DNA of 64,000 bases from Salinicoccus sp. Bachu38. Lineage in GTDB: Bacteria > Bacillota > Bacilli > Staphylococcales > Salinicoccaceae. A program made the position numbers and the translations under genes. This document shows, piece by piece, positions 29,486 through 39,710 of this stretch. The stretch's first letter is position 1; each line of letters opens with the position of its first letter. The notes under the pieces were generated by a model. The model did not search any database, was not told the DNA's origin, and was given only the letters and a program-made list of their open reading frames with translations. The stretch is from positions 930,001-994,000 of the forward strand of contig NZ_CP138333.2 in NCBI RefSeq assembly GCF_038561955.2, read 5' to 3'.

Positions 29486-30280
29486 ATGAAGTTTATAGAC
29501 CACAAGCATCATGTAGGCAATCAGGCAGAAGATGTCCTGTTCGGCTACACCAAAAGAACCGGTGGAAGGAGCAGCTATCCATCCGGAAGCTTCAACATGG
29601 CCCTCTATATCGGCGATGATGCATCGAATGTCCGGCACCACCAGGATTGTCTGGGCGAGGCGGTCGGGTTCCAGCCGCAACGCTGGGTGATGCCGATCCA
29701 GAAGCATGGGGGCAACATAGAAGAAGTGACGCTTGCGGATGCAGGTACGAATGTCAGAAAGCTGTCCAGCCGGCTTTATGATGTGGACGGCCTGTATACA
29801 TATGAACCGGGGATCATGCTTGCCATGAACTACGCAGACTGCGTACCAATCCATATATGGAGCAGGAAGAATGATTTCACTGCGCTTGTCCATGCCGGAT
29901 GGCGGGGCACCGCCCATGGAATCGTCGGCCGGATGATTGAACAGTATGCACACGATCCGGCGGATCTCACGGTCGTGATCGGAGTGGCCATAAACGGCCC
30001 ATGCTATACTGTGGACATGCGTGTCATCCGGGCGCTCGAGGATGCCGGCCTGCCGGACGGGGCGGTGCGGGCACACGCTGCAGGATTCGACCTCGACCTG
30101 AAGGCCGTAAACCGATACCAGGCACTGAAGGCGGGTGTGGACGGGAATCACGTCCACGTTTCAGAGCTTGGCACAGAGGATTTGGACCGCTTCTTCTCCT
30201 ACCGTCTGGAGAAGGGTGAGACCGGTCGTGCACTTGCATTTATCGGGAGGAAGAAAGATAATGATAAAGGAAAACTATGA
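29486..30280 (+). CDS. pgeF: Peptidoglycan editing factor / multicopper-type laccase-fold protein PgeF (YlmD)
   Basis: This YfiH/DUF152 protein of 264 residues carries the metal-binding histidine and cysteine motifs NYADCVPI and HAGWRGTAHGIVG. Family members have been reported as purine nucleoside phosphorylases, and the E. coli protein affects the fidelity of the stem peptide in wall precursors; the exact role here is not known. GAGGTG precedes the ATG. It heads the ylmDEFGH-divIVA string and its end overlaps ylmE by 20 bases. Confidence 0.92.
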   Translation: MKFIDHKHHVGNQAEDVLFGYTKRTGGRSSYPSGSFNMALYIGDDASNVRHHQDCLGEAVGFQPQRWVMPIQKHGGNIEEVTLADAGTNVRKLSSRLYDVDGLYTYEPGIMLAMNYADCVPIHIWSRKNDFTALVHAGWRGTAHGIVGRMIEQYAHDPADLTVVIGVAINGPCYTVDMRVIRALEDAGLPDGAVRAHAAGFDLDLKAVNRYQALKAGVDGNHVHVSELGTEDLDRFFSYRLEKGETGRALAFIGRKKDNDKGKL

Positions 30281-30902
30281 ACAGCTGAAAAAGGAGATCG
30301 GTGATGCCGTGACATTGATTGCGGTGACGAAATACCACTCCGTAGACGAGGCGCGTGAAGCATATGATGCGGGAGTCCGGCATTTTGGCGAGAACCGTGT
30401 GGAAGGCTTCCTTGAAAAGCGGAAGGCGCTCCCCGAGGATGCGGAAGTCCATTTCATCGGTACCCTGCAGTCACGTAAAGTGAAGGATATCGCCGATCAC
30501 CTGCACTATCTGCACTCGCTGGATCGTGAAAGTGTTGCCAAAAAAATTGAACAATACAGTGAACATGCTGTAAAATGCTTTGTACAGGTCAACGTCTCAG
30601 GCGAAGCATCGAAGCATGGGCTGTCACCGGAGGAAGTCCCCGGCTTTCTGGAGACTATGGCATCCTACAGTAAAGTCCAGGTCATCGGACTGATGACCAT
30701 GGCGCCGCATACGGAAGATGAATCCGAAATCAGTGCAGTATTCGGACGTCTCGCAGCTCTGAGGGATTCACTCAGGACGGAAAACCATGATAACATCCAG
30801 GTGGAAGAGCTGAGCATGGGGATGAGCAACGACTATGGCATTGCTATCCGACACGGTGCCTCATATGTCCGTATTGGCAGCAAATTAATGGGAAGCAGGT
30901 GA
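30261..30902 (+). CDS. ylmE: PLP homeostasis protein YlmE (YggS family)
   Basis: This 213-residue alanine-racemase-fold protein binds pyridoxal phosphate and keeps its level balanced; it has no known catalytic activity. The PLP lysine lies in LIAVTKYHS near residue 23, followed by [19 protein letters not shown] and the phosphate-binding [26 protein letters not shown] lies ten bases before the ATG at 30261, inside the 3' end of pgeF. Confidence 0.93.
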   Translation: MIKENYEQLKKEIGDAVTLIAVTKYHSVDEAREAYDAGVRHFGENRVEGFLEKRKALPEDAEVHFIGTLQSRKVKDIADHLHYLHSLDRESVAKKIEQYSEHAVKCFVQVNVSGEASKHGLSPEEVPGFLETMASYSKVQVIGLMTMAPHTEDESEISAVFGRLAALRDSLRTENHDNIQVEELSMGMSNDYGIAIRHGASYVRIGSKLMGSR

Positions 30903-30907
30903 AAACC

Positions 30908-31510
30908 ATGGCCATCAAAAAGTTTTTCAAAGATATCTTCATCGTAGAGTATGAAGAGGATGCACCGGCAAAGGAACAGAAGGAGTCGAAAGCGGTCGGC
31001 AGCAATGCAAAGGTGACGAGTCTGGAGCAGTCCAAAAAAGGGCGGTCAGGGAGCCAGGGGCCATCTGCGGAAGCAGCACAGCCCAAATCCAAACCGCAAC
31101 CCAAGCCTCAGAAAAAGGACTCCGTTTCGCCATCCTTCCGGCAGACGGAGCGCAGGCAGTCCACCAGACAGCGCCAGGAGAAGGACAAAAAGGCCATTCA
31201 GAAAGAAAAGGAGACGACATTGATGAGTGCTGAAGCAAGCAATACGAAAGTATGTCTGTTTGAACCCAGAGTTTTTTCCGAAACTCAGGATATTGCTGAT
31301 GAACTGAAAAATGAACGGGCGACCCTGGTCAACCTGTCGAAGGTCGACCATGGACCGAAAAAGCGCATCGTCGACTTTCTGAGTGGTACGGTCTATGCAC
31401 TGGATGGAGATATCCAGAAGGTGGGCGCCGATATCTTCCTGTGCACGCCCAACAGCGTGGGTGTTGAAGGAGAAATCAGCGAAGATAAAAACCAAACTGA
31501 AGAAATGTAA
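30908..31510 (+). CDS. sepF: Cell division protein SepF
   Basis: SepF is a membrane-attached partner of FtsZ that bundles its filaments and acts beside FtsA. The 200 residues start with the amphipathic membrane helix [13 protein letters not shown], then a long linker (about 20-105) rich in Lys, Gln, Ser and Pro, then the conserved domain beginning [16 protein letters not shown] and running through [25 protein letters not shown] lies seven bases ahead of the ATG at 30908. An in-frame GTG three codons earlier overlaps the ylmE stop. Confidence 0.93.
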   Translation: MAIKKFFKDIFIVEYEEDAPAKEQKESKAVGSNAKVTSLEQSKKGRSGSQGPSAEAAQPKSKPQPKPQKKDSVSPSFRQTERRQSTRQRQEKDKKAIQKEKETTLMSAEASNTKVCLFEPRVFSETQDIADELKNERATLVNLSKVDHGPKKRIVDFLSGTVYALDGDIQKVGADIFLCTPNSVGVEGEISEDKNQTEEM

Positions 31511-31521
31511 GGAGAATGATT

Positions 31522-31827
31522 TTGGACACTCAATTAATTATAGAAGTACTGCGTTTCATCCAAAGTTTCATCAATACCGTGTTTCCCATATTCTTCTGGG
31601 GCCTGATCATCTATATTCTGAGCTCCTGGCTGCCGGGGCTGAGGGAGTCGGCATTCGGACAGATACTGGGAAAAATCTATGAACCGATACTCGAACCATT
31701 CAGGAAAATCATTCCCCCGCTCGGTGGCGTGCTTGACCTCTCCCCGATCATTGCGATCATCGTCATGCAGTTGTTCCTGAGCGGTCTGAACGCGATTTTC
31801 AACACCATCATCACTGCATTGTATTGA
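31522..31827 (+). CDS. ylmG: YggT family membrane protein (YlmG)
   Basis: This small integral membrane protein with two hydrophobic hairpins (about 5-30 and 70-100) has 101 residues and the family segment LDLSPIIAIIVMQL. It is always linked to sepF and division genes, but its role is unclear. The TTG at 31522 is seven bases after GGAG, whereas the ATG two codons earlier is only one base from it, so TTG is the likely start. Confidence 0.88.
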   Translation: MDTQLIIEVLRFIQSFINTVFPIFFWGLIIYILSSWLPGLRESAFGQILGKIYEPILEPFRKIIPPLGGVLDLSPIIAIIVMQLFLSGLNAIFNTIITALY

Positions 31828-31918
31828 ATATTGAAGAACAGGGGCGCTCCTTTGGACAATTGTCTGCCGACGATTGCTCGGATGGGCGCCCTGATTGCCA
31901 TCTACAGGAGGTCTGGTT
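31828..31918 (+). other. ylmG-ylmH spacer with a possible hairpin
   Basis: In this otherwise tight operon a 91-base gap separates two genes. CAGGGGCGC near its left end and GGGCGCCCTG near its right end can pair with one bulge, which would hold the intervening 40 bases in a loop just before the ylmH ribosome site AGGAGG (31906-31911). No T-run follows, so it is not a terminator. Confidence 0.3.
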
Positions 31919-32698
31919 TTGAAAGAGGTCTATCAGCATTTTAGAAAAGAGGAGCATGAAAAGATAACCATGCTCAATGGAAAGTTTGAACTTGCGGCGC
32001 GGGACTATTATCCCATCCTCCTCGATTTCCTGGACCCGAGGGAACAGATGATCGTCACAAGCCTGTCTGGATTCCATCCGGAGCTCAGGGTGGAGTTCTA
32101 CGGTGGGCCCGGCGCCCGGGAAAGGCAGCGTGCGATGATCATTCCGGAAATGCTGGAGGTGTCGGAGACGGATTTTGAGATTACCGTCTTCGAACTCGAG
32201 TACCCTGAAAAGTTCGTTAAACTGACGCACCGCAACATACTGGGTGCTGTAATGAATGTCGGTGTCGACCGCTCCCTCATCGGGGACATCGTGGTGGCGG
32301 ACCGTATCCAGTTTGCTGTAGCAGCGCCATATGCCCCTCTGTTCCACCAGACATTGACACGCATCAGGAATGCGCCTGTCGTGCTGACGGAAGTGCCGCA
32401 TGAATCATTCATCGAGCCGGAGGATGACGGCAGGCCCCTGTCGATACTCGTCGCCTCATTCCGGCTGGATGCCATCATTTCGGAAGTGGTCAGGGAAGGC
32501 CGGGCCAAATCGAAGGCACGTGTGGAAAAGGGCAAGGTCAAAGTCAATCATTCGATTGTTGTGAATCCATCATTTATAATGGAAACTGGTGATACGGTAT
32601 CCATCCGCCATTTCGGGCGCTTCAAGGTCACGCAGCTGATCGCGGAGACGAAGAAGGGCAAGTACCGGCTTGAGGTTAGAGTCTACAGGGATGGATAA
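31919..32698 (+). CDS. ylmH: S4-domain RNA-binding protein YlmH
   Basis: This 259-residue protein has an N-terminal YlmH domain and a C-terminal S4 RNA-binding domain, which begins at about FRLDAIISEVVREGRAKSKA and includes the KVKVNHS turn. The family binds stalled 50S subunits and has been tied to ribosome quality control with RqcH, which is also encoded in this window. The start is TTG at 31919, seven bases after AGGAGG; the open frame extends eight codons upstream through the ribosome site. Confidence 0.92.
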   Translation: MKEVYQHFRKEEHEKITMLNGKFELAARDYYPILLDFLDPREQMIVTSLSGFHPELRVEFYGGPGARERQRAMIIPEMLEVSETDFEITVFELEYPEKFVKLTHRNILGAVMNVGVDRSLIGDIVVADRIQFAVAAPYAPLFHQTLTRIRNAPVVLTEVPHESFIEPEDDGRPLSILVASFRLDAIISEVVREGRAKSKARVEKGKVKVNHSIVVNPSFIMETGDTVSIRHFGRFKVTQLIAETKKGKYRLEVRVYRDG

Positions 32699-32719
32699 TA
32701 CACAACTGAGGTGAAAATT

Positions 32720-33238
32720 ATGGATAGAGAAGAAGCGGTGAACCGCAAGTTTCCGACAGTATACCGGGGTCTGGATGAACAGGAGGTCCGGACACATCTT
32801 AGAAACCTGCAGTCGGAGATCGACAGGCGGGATGAAAAGATCAGGCAGCTGGAAGGCATGCTTGATGAGAAGGAAGAGAACCTGAACAGCTTCAGGAATG
32901 TCGAAACTAGCATCAACGAGGCGATCCTTACCGCCCAGCGTGCGGGGGACGAAGCGAAACGCACCGCCCAGGCGCGGGCCGAGGAGATCCTCCGGGCGGC
33001 TGAAGCGGAGCGCGAGCGGGTCGTGGATGAAGGCCTTGCGCGTGCGCGCCATATCGCCAACCAGACGGAGGATATGAAACGGCAGTCGAAAATATTCCGC
33101 GCACGCTTCAAGATGCTTGTCGAGGCACAGCTGGACCTGCTGAAGTCGGATGACTGGGACTATCTGCTGGACTTCGAGACGAATCAGGAACATCGTGTGG
33201 ATGATCTGGAAGCGGTGGAGAAGAAACAGGACGAATGA
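32720..33238 (+). CDS. divIVA: DivIVA family cell division protein
   Basis: DivIVA is a coiled-coil protein that recognises curved membrane at poles and septa. The 172 residues hold the N-terminal lipid-binding domain, here the divergent VNRKFPTVYRGLDEQEVRTHL, followed by two coiled-coil blocks (about 28-65 and 75-140) with the helical AQRAGDEAKRTAQARAEEIL stretch typical of the family. GAGGTG precedes the ATG at 32720. It closes the ylm string, in the same place as in bacilli and staphylococci. Confidence 0.9.
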   Translation: MDREEAVNRKFPTVYRGLDEQEVRTHLRNLQSEIDRRDEKIRQLEGMLDEKEENLNSFRNVETSINEAILTAQRAGDEAKRTAQARAEEILRAAEAERERVVDEGLARARHIANQTEDMKRQSKIFRARFKMLVEAQLDLLKSDDWDYLLDFETNQEHRVDDLEAVEKKQDE

Positions 33239-33242
33239 CATG

Positions 33243-33271
33243 TTGACGGATCAGCGGATATTTAGCATAAT
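33243..33271 (+). promoter_or_regulatory. ileS promoter
   Basis: TTGACG (33243-33248), a 17-base spacer and CATAAT (33266-33271) begin five bases after divIVA ends. The transcript would start near 33278 at the head of the T-box leader. Confidence 0.75.
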
Positions 33272-33277
33272 AATAGT

Positions 33278-33470
33278 ATTGTTAGACATGCAGACGTCAT
33301 TACAGATCAAGCGACCGGAGGAGGGTGGAAGCTCCGGCACACAGTGGCGGCCTTGATATCACTAATGATTTATCTTCATATCTGAATCGAGTGGACTCTG
33401 GACCGGAGTCAATTAGGGTGGTACCGCGGATTTTTTCGCCCCTGTTGACGACGCTCCGGAGTTTTTTATT
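33278..33470 (+). promoter_or_regulatory. T-box leader specific for isoleucine
   Basis: This tRNA-sensing leader controls ileS. Stem I is closed by CATTA (33298-33302) pairing with TAATG (33363-33367), and its specifier loop shows ATC at 33358-33360, an isoleucine codon. GACTCTG/CGGAGTC near 33383-33399 forms stem III. The T-box AGGGTGGTACCGCGG lies at 33415-33429; AGGG and GCG can pair with CGCCCCT (33437-33443) as the antiterminator around the TGGTACC bulge. A T-run follows CTCCGGAG near 33455-33466, but I see no strong competing terminator stem. Confidence 0.92.
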
Positions 33471-33505
33471 CCAACAACCAATTATAGGAGAAGGAGCTAG
33501 GAAAA

Positions 33506-36244
33506 ATGGATTACAAAGATACACTGCTCATGCCGAAGACCAAATTCAAAATGCGTGGAGGGCTGATCAACAAGGAGCCGGAAATGCAGAAGAAGTGGCA
33601 GGAAGACAAGCTTTATGAAAAAAAATTGAAACTGAACGAAGGCAACACGCCGTATGTACTGCATGATGGACCGCCATATGCCAACGGCGCGCTCCACATG
33701 GGGCATGCGCTGAACAAGATCATCAAGGACATCATCATCCGCAACAAGCAGATGCGCGGATACTATGCACCTTATGTGCCGGGCTGGGATACGCACGGCC
33801 TGCCGATCGAACAGGCACTGACGAACAAGGGTGTTGACCGCAAGAGCATGACGACGGAAGAGTTCAGGAACAAATGCATCGAATTCGCCAACACGCAGAT
33901 TGACCATCAGCGTGAAGGCTTCAAGCGCATGGGGATCGACGGGGAATGGGACAACCCATACCTCACATACAAGCCCGAGTTCGAGGCGGCGCAGGTGCGC
34001 GTGCTGAAGGACATGGTGGAAAAAGGACTGATCTACAAGGGCAAGAAGCCGATCTACTGGTCTCCGGTCAATGAATCCTCACTGGCCGAGGCGGAACTCG
34101 AATACAAGGACAAGCGCTCTCCGTCCATCTATGTCGGTTTTGAAGTCGAAGATGGAAAAGGTACCGTGGACAAAGGAGTCCAGCTTGTAATATGGACGAC
34201 GACACCTTGGACGATCCCTGCCAATCAGGCGGTTGCCGTCCATCCTGAACTGAACTACGTGCAGTTCGGCTACGAAGGAAAAGAATACATCGTGGCAGAA
34301 GATCTGCTCGACCATTTCCTTGAAGAGGTCGATTTCGACAAGGACAAGGTGACGCGTACGAACGAATTCAAAGGGGAGTCACTCGAATATGTGACTGCAC
34401 GCCATCCGCTGTTCGACCGCACGAGCCTCGTCGTGCTCGGCGACCATGTAACGACGGACGCCGGTACCGGCTGTGTCCACACGGCGCCGGGACACGGGGA
34501 CGACGACTTCGTCCTCGGCCAGCAGTATGACCTGGAAGTGCTGAGCCCGGTGGATGACAAAGGTGTCTTCACCGATGAAGCGGGCAAATACTCCGGCCTC
34601 TTCTATGATGAGGCGAACAAGGTCATTACAGAAGACCTCGAGGCAAACGGCACGCTGCTGAAGCTGAATTTCTATACACACTCATATCCACATGACTGGC
34701 GCTCCAAGACACCGGTCATCTTCCGTGCGACACCACAGTGGTTCGCATCAATCAAAAATGTCAGGGAAGACATCCTGCAGGCGGTCATGGATACTAAGTT
34801 CCAGGTGCCGTGGAACCAGAAGCGGATGTACAACATGATCAAGAACCGTGGCGACTGGGTCATCTCCCGCCAGCGTGTATGGGGCGTGCCACTGCCATTC
34901 TTCTATGCTGAAAATGGCGAGGAGATCGTCGATATCGATGTCATCGAACATGTGGCACAGCTTTTCGAGACGCACGGTTCCAACATCTGGTTCGAATGGG
35001 ATGCCAAAGATCTGCTGCCTGAAGGCTATGTGCATGACGGCTCGCCGAACGGTGAATTCACAAAAGAGATGGATATCATGGACGTATGGTTCGACTCCGG
35101 TTCCACGCACCGCGGTGTGCTGGCGACACGGGACTACCTGACATATCCGGCGGACCTCTATTTCGAAGGTTCCGACCAGTATCGCGGGTGGTTCAACTCC
35201 TCCATCATCACAAGTGTGGCGACAAAAGGCATCGCCCCCTACAAGGAACTGCTCAGCCATGGCTTCGTCATGGATGGGGAAGGGAAGAAGATGTCGAAAT
35301 CCCTCGGCAACGTCATCCTGCCTGAGAAGGTGATGAAGCAGATGGGGGCGGACATCATCCGTCTATGGGTCATGTCCTCCGACTTTGAAGAGGATGTAAG
35401 GATCTCGGACGATATACTGAAACAGGTATCAGAAGTATACCGCAAGGTCAGGAACACATTCCGCTTCCTGCTCGGCAACGTGGCGGATTTCAATCCGGAC
35501 GAAGATGCTGTGGCATATGAAGACATGAAGGAAGTGGACCAGTTCATGATGCAGCGCTTCAATGAGATGGTCAACCTGATGCGAGACTGCTACGACCGCT
35601 ACGATTATGTATCCATGTACCAGTCGCTCCAGAACTTCATCAATGTGGACCTTTCCAACTTCTATCTGGACTACGGCAAGGACATCCTCTACATCGAGAA
35701 CGCGGATGCACATATCAGACGCAGCATGCAGACCGTACTCTACAGGATCCTGACCGAGCTCAACCGCCTTCTGGCACCTGTGCTCGTGCACACGGCCGAA
35801 GAGATCCACCAGCATACACCTTATGTGGAAAAGGAAAGCGTCCATCTCGAATATCTTCCGGAAGACGCCGAAGTCGACACTGCACTGGTGGAAAAATGGA
35901 AGCAGTTCATGGCTGTCCGGGATGACGTACTGAAGGCGCTTGAAGAAGCGCGGAATGAAAAGGTCATCGGCAAGTCGCTCGAGGCCAAAGTATATGTGAC
36001 CGAGCCTGAAGGTATGGGCTATGGCGAGATCAATGGTGCATTGACACAGCTCTTCATCGTCTCCCAGGTTGAAGTCGTCGATTCACTGCCGGACGGGAAG
36101 CGGTATGATCACATCAGCGTGAAGGTTGAACATGCCGAGGGCACACGCTGCGAGCGCTGCTGGAACTATTCTACAGCTGAATCCATCCATGGTGGCGATG
36201 ATGACATCTGTCCAAGATGTCGTGAAGTTGTCGACCAGATGTAG
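33506..36244 (+). CDS. ileS: Isoleucyl-tRNA synthetase
   Basis: IleS charges tRNA-Ile. The 912 residues match the bacterial (type 1) enzyme of S. aureus. The HIGH-type motif [13 protein letters not shown] lies near residues 56-68, the CP1 editing domain contains [12 protein letters not shown], and KMSKS is at 595-599. The C-terminal zinc site is CERCWNY and CPRCREV. AGGAGAAGGAG precedes the ATG. Expression is set by the T-box upstream, and lspA follows after nine bases. Confidence 0.98.
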   Translation: MDYKDTLLMPKTKFKMRGGLINKEPEMQKKWQEDKLYEKKLKLNEGNTPYVLHDGPPYANGALHMGHALNKIIKDIIIRNKQMRGYYAPYVPGWDTHGLPIEQALTNKGVDRKSMTTEEFRNKCIEFANTQIDHQREGFKRMGIDGEWDNPYLTYKPEFEAAQVRVLKDMVEKGLIYKGKKPIYWSPVNESSLAEAELEYKDKRSPSIYVGFEVEDGKGTVDKGVQLVIWTTTPWTIPANQAVAVHPELNYVQFGYEGKEYIVAEDLLDHFLEEVDFDKDKVTRTNEFKGESLEYVTARHPLFDRTSLVVLGDHVTTDAGTGCVHTAPGHGDDDFVLGQQYDLEVLSPVDDKGVFTDEAGKYSGLFYDEANKVITEDLEANGTLLKLNFYTHSYPHDWRSKTPVIFRATPQWFASIKNVREDILQAVMDTKFQVPWNQKRMYNMIKNRGDWVISRQRVWGVPLPFFYAENGEEIVDIDVIEHVAQLFETHGSNIWFEWDAKDLLPEGYVHDGSPNGEFTKEMDIMDVWFDSGSTHRGVLATRDYLTYPADLYFEGSDQYRGWFNSSIITSVATKGIAPYKELLSHGFVMDGEGKKMSKSLGNVILPEKVMKQMGADIIRLWVMSSDFEEDVRISDDILKQVSEVYRKVRNTFRFLLGNVADFNPDEDAVAYEDMKEVDQFMMQRFNEMVNLMRDCYDRYDYVSMYQSLQNFINVDLSNFYLDYGKDILYIENADAHIRRSMQTVLYRILTELNRLLAPVLVHTAEEIHQHTPYVEKESVHLEYLPEDAEVDTALVEKWKQFMAVRDDVLKALEEARNEKVIGKSLEAKVYVTEPEGMGYGEINGALTQLFIVSQVEVVDSLPDGKRYDHISVKVEHAEGTRCERCWNYSTAESIHGGDDDICPRCREVVDQM

Positions 36245-36253
36245 GAGGCTGCC

Positions 36254-36748
36254 ATGAAATCGTACAGATTCATCCCTATGGCCCTGATCGGCCTGTTCAT
36301 ACTGGGCCTCGACCAGTTCACGAAGTACCTGGTCGTCCGCTTCATGGAAGAAGGGGAGTCGATTCCGGTACTCGGCGAGTACCTGGAACTGACTTCCCAC
36401 CGCAACAGCGGAGCTGCCTGGGGGATGTTCCAGGGACAGATGATCTTCTTCTATGTGGTGACGCTGATCGTGCTGGCCATACTGGTCTATGTGTATATCA
36501 AGGAAGCGAAAGGCAATTTCCTCCTTCAGCTGGCAATCGTCATGCTGATTGCAGGTTCGCTCGGCAATTTTATAGATCGAATTTTATTTCAGGAAGTCGT
36601 CGATTTCATCGACGTGCTGATCGTGTTTTATGATTTTCCGATTTTTAACGTCGCGGACAGCGCTTTGACGGTTGGTGTCATACTAATGCTTTTGGAATTC
36701 TTCTTTATAGGAAAAGGTGACAAGGATGCAGGAAATTACAGTAAGTGA
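36254..36748 (+). CDS. lspA: Lipoprotein signal peptidase (signal peptidase II)
   Basis: LspA is an aspartic membrane protease that removes the signal peptide of lipoproteins such as CtaC. The 164 residues have four transmembrane helices and the catalytic aspartates in GNFIDRILF and FNVADSALT, with HRNSGAAWGMF between. TAGGAGG precedes the ATG. It overlaps the start of rluD by 23 bases. Confidence 0.97.
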   Translation: MKSYRFIPMALIGLFILGLDQFTKYLVVRFMEEGESIPVLGEYLELTSHRNSGAAWGMFQGQMIFFYVVTLIVLAILVYVYIKEAKGNFLLQLAIVMLIAGSLGNFIDRILFQEVVDFIDVLIVFYDFPIFNVADSALTVGVILMLLEFFFIGKGDKDAGNYSK

Positions 36749-37634
36749 TATGGACAGTGGTCAGAGGATCGACAGACTGCTTGCAGAACAGCTTGATGAT
36801 ACATCCCGCAGTGATATGCAGGGACGCATCAGGGATGGGCTGGTGAAAGTGAACGGCGGAACGGTCAAGCCCAACTACAAGGTCAAGAAGGATGATGTGG
36901 TCACTGTGGAAGTCCGGGAACTTGTCGAAGCGGATATCGTACCCGAGGACCTCGATCTGGATATCGTCCATGAGGATGACGAAGTGGCGGTGGTCAACAA
37001 ACCGAAGGGCATGGTGGTCCATCCGGCCGCAGGCCATCCATCCGGAACTCTGGTGAATGGGCTGATGCATCAGCTGGACAACCTTTCCGGCATCAATGGG
37101 GAACTCCGCCCGGGCATCGTGCACCGTATCGACAAGGATACGAGTGGGCTGCTGATGGTGGCCAAGGATGATGTTGCACACAGGCACCTCGTGGAACAGC
37201 TGGTGGAAAAAAGCGTGACGAGAAAATATACAGCCCTGGTGCATGGTACGATACCGCATGACAAGGGAACGATTGAAGCGCCGATCGGCCGAAATCCAAA
37301 AGAACGTCAGGAGATGGCTGTCGTCGATGATGGCAAAGAAGCGGTGACCCACTTCAATGTGCTGGAAAGGTACAAGGACTTCACCCTGGTGGAATGCATA
37401 CTGGATACAGGACGTACCCACCAGATCCGTGTGCATATGAAATATATCGGATACCCGCTTGCGGGCGATCCGAAATACGGGCCGAGGAAGACGCTTGAAA
37501 CAGAAGGGCAGATGCTGCATGCAGGCACGCTTGGGTTCATCCACCCGAAGAGCGGCGAATACCTTGAATTTACAGTGCCGCTGCCGGACCTGTTCGAGGA
37601 TGTCCTGGAAACATTGACGCCACTTTCGGAATAA
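36726..37634 (+). CDS. rluD: Pseudouridine synthase, RluD family
   Basis: This enzyme turns specific uridines of 23S rRNA into pseudouridine. The 302 residues have an N-terminal S4 domain (about 12-75) and the catalytic domain with the aspartate in HRIDKDTSGLLMVAK and the downstream GRTHQIRVHMKYIGYPLAGD. The ATG at 36726 is inside the end of lspA with AAGGTGACAAGG ahead; a start three codons earlier is also possible. The same gene sits between lspA and pyrR in B. subtilis (ylyB). The exact target uridines are inferred. Confidence 0.93.
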   Translation: MQEITVSDMDSGQRIDRLLAEQLDDTSRSDMQGRIRDGLVKVNGGTVKPNYKVKKDDVVTVEVRELVEADIVPEDLDLDIVHEDDEVAVVNKPKGMVVHPAAGHPSGTLVNGLMHQLDNLSGINGELRPGIVHRIDKDTSGLLMVAKDDVAHRHLVEQLVEKSVTRKYTALVHGTIPHDKGTIEAPIGRNPKERQEMAVVDDGKEAVTHFNVLERYKDFTLVECILDTGRTHQIRVHMKYIGYPLAGDPKYGPRKTLETEGQMLHAGTLGFIHPKSGEYLEFTVPLPDLFEDVLETLTPLSE

Positions 37635-37637
37635 TGC

Positions 37638-37666
37638 TTGACTTTAAAAATATTTAAGTCTAGAAT
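37638..37666 (+). promoter_or_regulatory. pyr operon promoter
   Basis: TTGACT (37638-37643), a 17-base spacer and TAGAAT (37661-37666) start four bases after the rluD stop. Confidence 0.85.
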
Positions 37667-37688
37667 ATTAAGGAAAAGTGAATATGGA

Positions 37689-37817
37689 ATGTCTTTAAGG
37701 GAAGTCCCGTGAGGCTTCAAAGACATGGTATAAACGGTTGCACCCGTATTGGGCGGGATGTATATTTATTAGGATACGTGTATACTCATGTCTTTAGAGA
37801 CATGAGTATTTTTTTAT
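37689..37817 (+). promoter_or_regulatory. PyrR-dependent attenuator
   Basis: Two exclusive folds are visible. ATGTCTTT (37689-37696) pairs with AAAGACAT (37719-37726), closing a loop with AGTCCCGTGAGGC, the PyrR-binding pattern; this is the anti-antiterminator. A 12-bp terminator (37782-37793 with 37798-37809, loop TTAG) is followed by seven Ts. The same AAAGACAT can instead pair with ATGTCTTT at 37788-37795 in the terminator, together with TATA/TATA, to make the antiterminator. UMP-bound PyrR would therefore stop transcription when pyrimidines are plentiful. Confidence 0.93.
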
Positions 37818-37843
37818 ACCATCTTTAAAAAGGAGCCAATCAT

Positions 37844-38371
37844 ATGGAACCAAGAGTCATTCTTGATGCAGCACAGATCAGCCGTTCATTGACACGGATG
37901 TCGCATGAAATTCTTGAACGCAACAAAGGTGCGGAGGGCATCGTCTTCCTTGGAGTCAGGACGCGCGGGGAGTATCTCGCGCACAGGCTCCAGAAGAAGA
38001 TAGAGGAGATCGACGGTGTCAGGATTCCTACCGGCACAATCGACATCACTGCGTTCAGGGATGACCGGCCCATGGACAGCAGAGAGGCGGAGAAGGCCAT
38101 CGCAATCGATGTCCCGCTCGATGACCGCCATGTCATCGTCGTGGACGATGTACTGTATACGGGACGGACGGTCCGTGCAGCGATGGATGCGATATTGAAC
38201 CAGGTCCGGCCATCGAAGATCACCCTCGCAGTACTGGTCGACAGGGGTCACCGGGAACTGCCGATACGGGCGGATTTCGTCGGCAAGAACATCCCCACCG
38301 CACGGGGTGAGAAGATCAATGTTTATCTCGAAGAGCACGATCACGCGAATGAAGTGACACTAAGCAAATAG
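37844..38371 (+). CDS. pyrR: Pyr operon attenuation protein / uracil phosphoribosyltransferase
   Basis: PyrR binds the leader RNA when UMP is abundant and also has uracil phosphoribosyltransferase activity. The 175 residues contain the PRPP motif [20 protein letters not shown] and the family stretches [13 protein letters not shown] and [19 protein letters not shown] lies ahead of the ATG. First gene of the pyr operon. Confidence 0.97.
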   Translation: MEPRVILDAAQISRSLTRMSHEILERNKGAEGIVFLGVRTRGEYLAHRLQKKIEEIDGVRIPTGTIDITAFRDDRPMDSREAEKAIAIDVPLDDRHVIVVDDVLYTGRTVRAAMDAILNQVRPSKITLAVLVDRGHRELPIRADFVGKNIPTARGEKINVYLEEHDHANEVTLSK

Positions 38372-38387
38372 CAGGAGGAATTGGAAC

Positions 38388-39710
38388 ATGCAGGATAAAG
38401 AGTCGACAGAAGAAATTTTTACAAAAAGTGTGGAGCCGGTACTGGATGTCCACGAAAAGCCCAAACCCGCCCAATGGCTGCTGCTCAGTTCACAGCACCT
38501 GTTCGCGATGTTCGGTGCGACGGTGCTCGTCCCCTTCCTTACGGGGCTGCCGATATCAGCCGCCCTCATAGCAAGCGGGGTGGGGACCCTGCTCTATATA
38601 CTCATTACAAAAGGGCAGATTCCTGCATATCTCGGTTCGAGCTTCGCGTTCATTCTTCCGATCACCATCGCCCTGGGTGCGAACAGTCTGGGGGAGGTGC
38701 TCACCGCACTGTTCTTCAGCGGTGTGCTCTATGTCCTCATCGGGCTCATCATCCGGCTGTTCGGTACCGACTGGCTGATGAACCTGCTGCCGCCGGTGGT
38801 CGTCGGTCCGGTCATCATGGTCATCGGGCTTGGGCTTGCCCCGGTCGCGGTCGACATGGCGATGTACACGGATTCGGGCAATCAGGAAGGCTACAGCATG
38901 CTATACATATTCGTCGCTGCAATGACGCTCACCATCACCATCTGCGCCTCCATCTTCCTGCGGGGAGTCCTGTCGCTCATACCGGTCCTCATCGGTATCG
39001 TCGGCGGATACATCACCGCCATACTGGTGGGCATCGTAGACTTCACAGGCATCATCGAAACGGGCTGGTTCGTCACACCGGATGTCCACCTGCCCTTCGT
39101 CTCCTACGATCCGACATGGAATGTCGGGCTGATGATCGTCATGCTGCCGATCGTATTCGTTACGGTGAGTGAGCATATCGGCCACCAGATGGTCATCAAC
39201 AAGATCGTCGGACGGAACTTCTTCAAGAAGCCCGGGCTCCACCGCTCGCTGATCGGCGACGGCGTATCCACGATGTTCTCGAGCATCATCGGAGGCCCGC
39301 CGACGACTACATATGGTGAAAACATCGGTGTACTGGCCATCACACGCATCTTCAGCGTCTGGGTAATCGGCGGTGCCGGGGTACTCGCCATCATCCTCGG
39401 CTTCATCGGCAAGTTCACGGCAGTCGTGCAGAGCATTCCGACACCTGTCATGGGCGGCGTATCGATCCTCCTTTTCGGAATCATCGCCGCAAGCGGACTC
39501 CGGATGCTCATCGATGAGCAGGTGAACCTGGATTCGAAAAGGAACCTGGTCATCGCCTCGGTCATCCTCGTCATCGGCATCGGCAAGGCGCACCTCGACT
39601 TCACCATCGGCGACATCCCGTTCAACCTTGAAGGGATGGCACTCGCGGCAGTCGCCGGCATTCTCTTGAACGCAATTCTTCCGAAGGAGGCACCTGTACG
39701 TGATGAATAG
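38388..39710 (+). CDS. pyrP: Uracil permease
   Basis: PyrP imports uracil by proton symport (NCS2/UraA family). The 440 residues have about 12-14 helices. Family segments are [20 protein letters not shown], then [21 protein letters not shown] and [19 protein letters not shown], the last being the substrate-binding region. AGGAGG precedes the ATG. Only 16 bases separate it from pyrR, too few for the second attenuator present in B. subtilis. Confidence 0.95.
   Translation: MQDKESTEEIFTKSVEPVLDVHEKPKPAQWLLLSSQHLFAMFGATVLVPFLTGLPISAALIASGVGTLLYILITKGQIPAYLGSSFAFILPITIALGANSLGEVLTALFFSGVLYVLIGLIIRLFGTDWLMNLLPPVVVGPVIMVIGLGLAPVAVDMAMYTDSGNQEGYSMLYIFVAAMTLTITICASIFLRGVLSLIPVLIGIVGGYITAILVGIVDFTGIIETGWFVTPDVHLPFVSYDPTWNVGLMIVMLPIVFVTVSEHIGHQMVINKIVGRNFFKKPGLHRSLIGDGVSTMFSSIIGGPPTTTYGENIGVLAITRIFSVWVIGGAGVLAIILGFIGKFTAVVQSIPTPVMGGVSILLFGIIAASGLRMLIDEQVNLDSKRNLVIASVILVIGIGKAHLDFTIGDIPFNLEGMALAAVAGILLNAILPKEAPVRDE

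Noticed and set aside
31828-31918. Terminator between ylmG and ylmH
   Set aside because: The possible stem has a bulge and a large loop and no T-run follows, and the gene order argues for one transcript.
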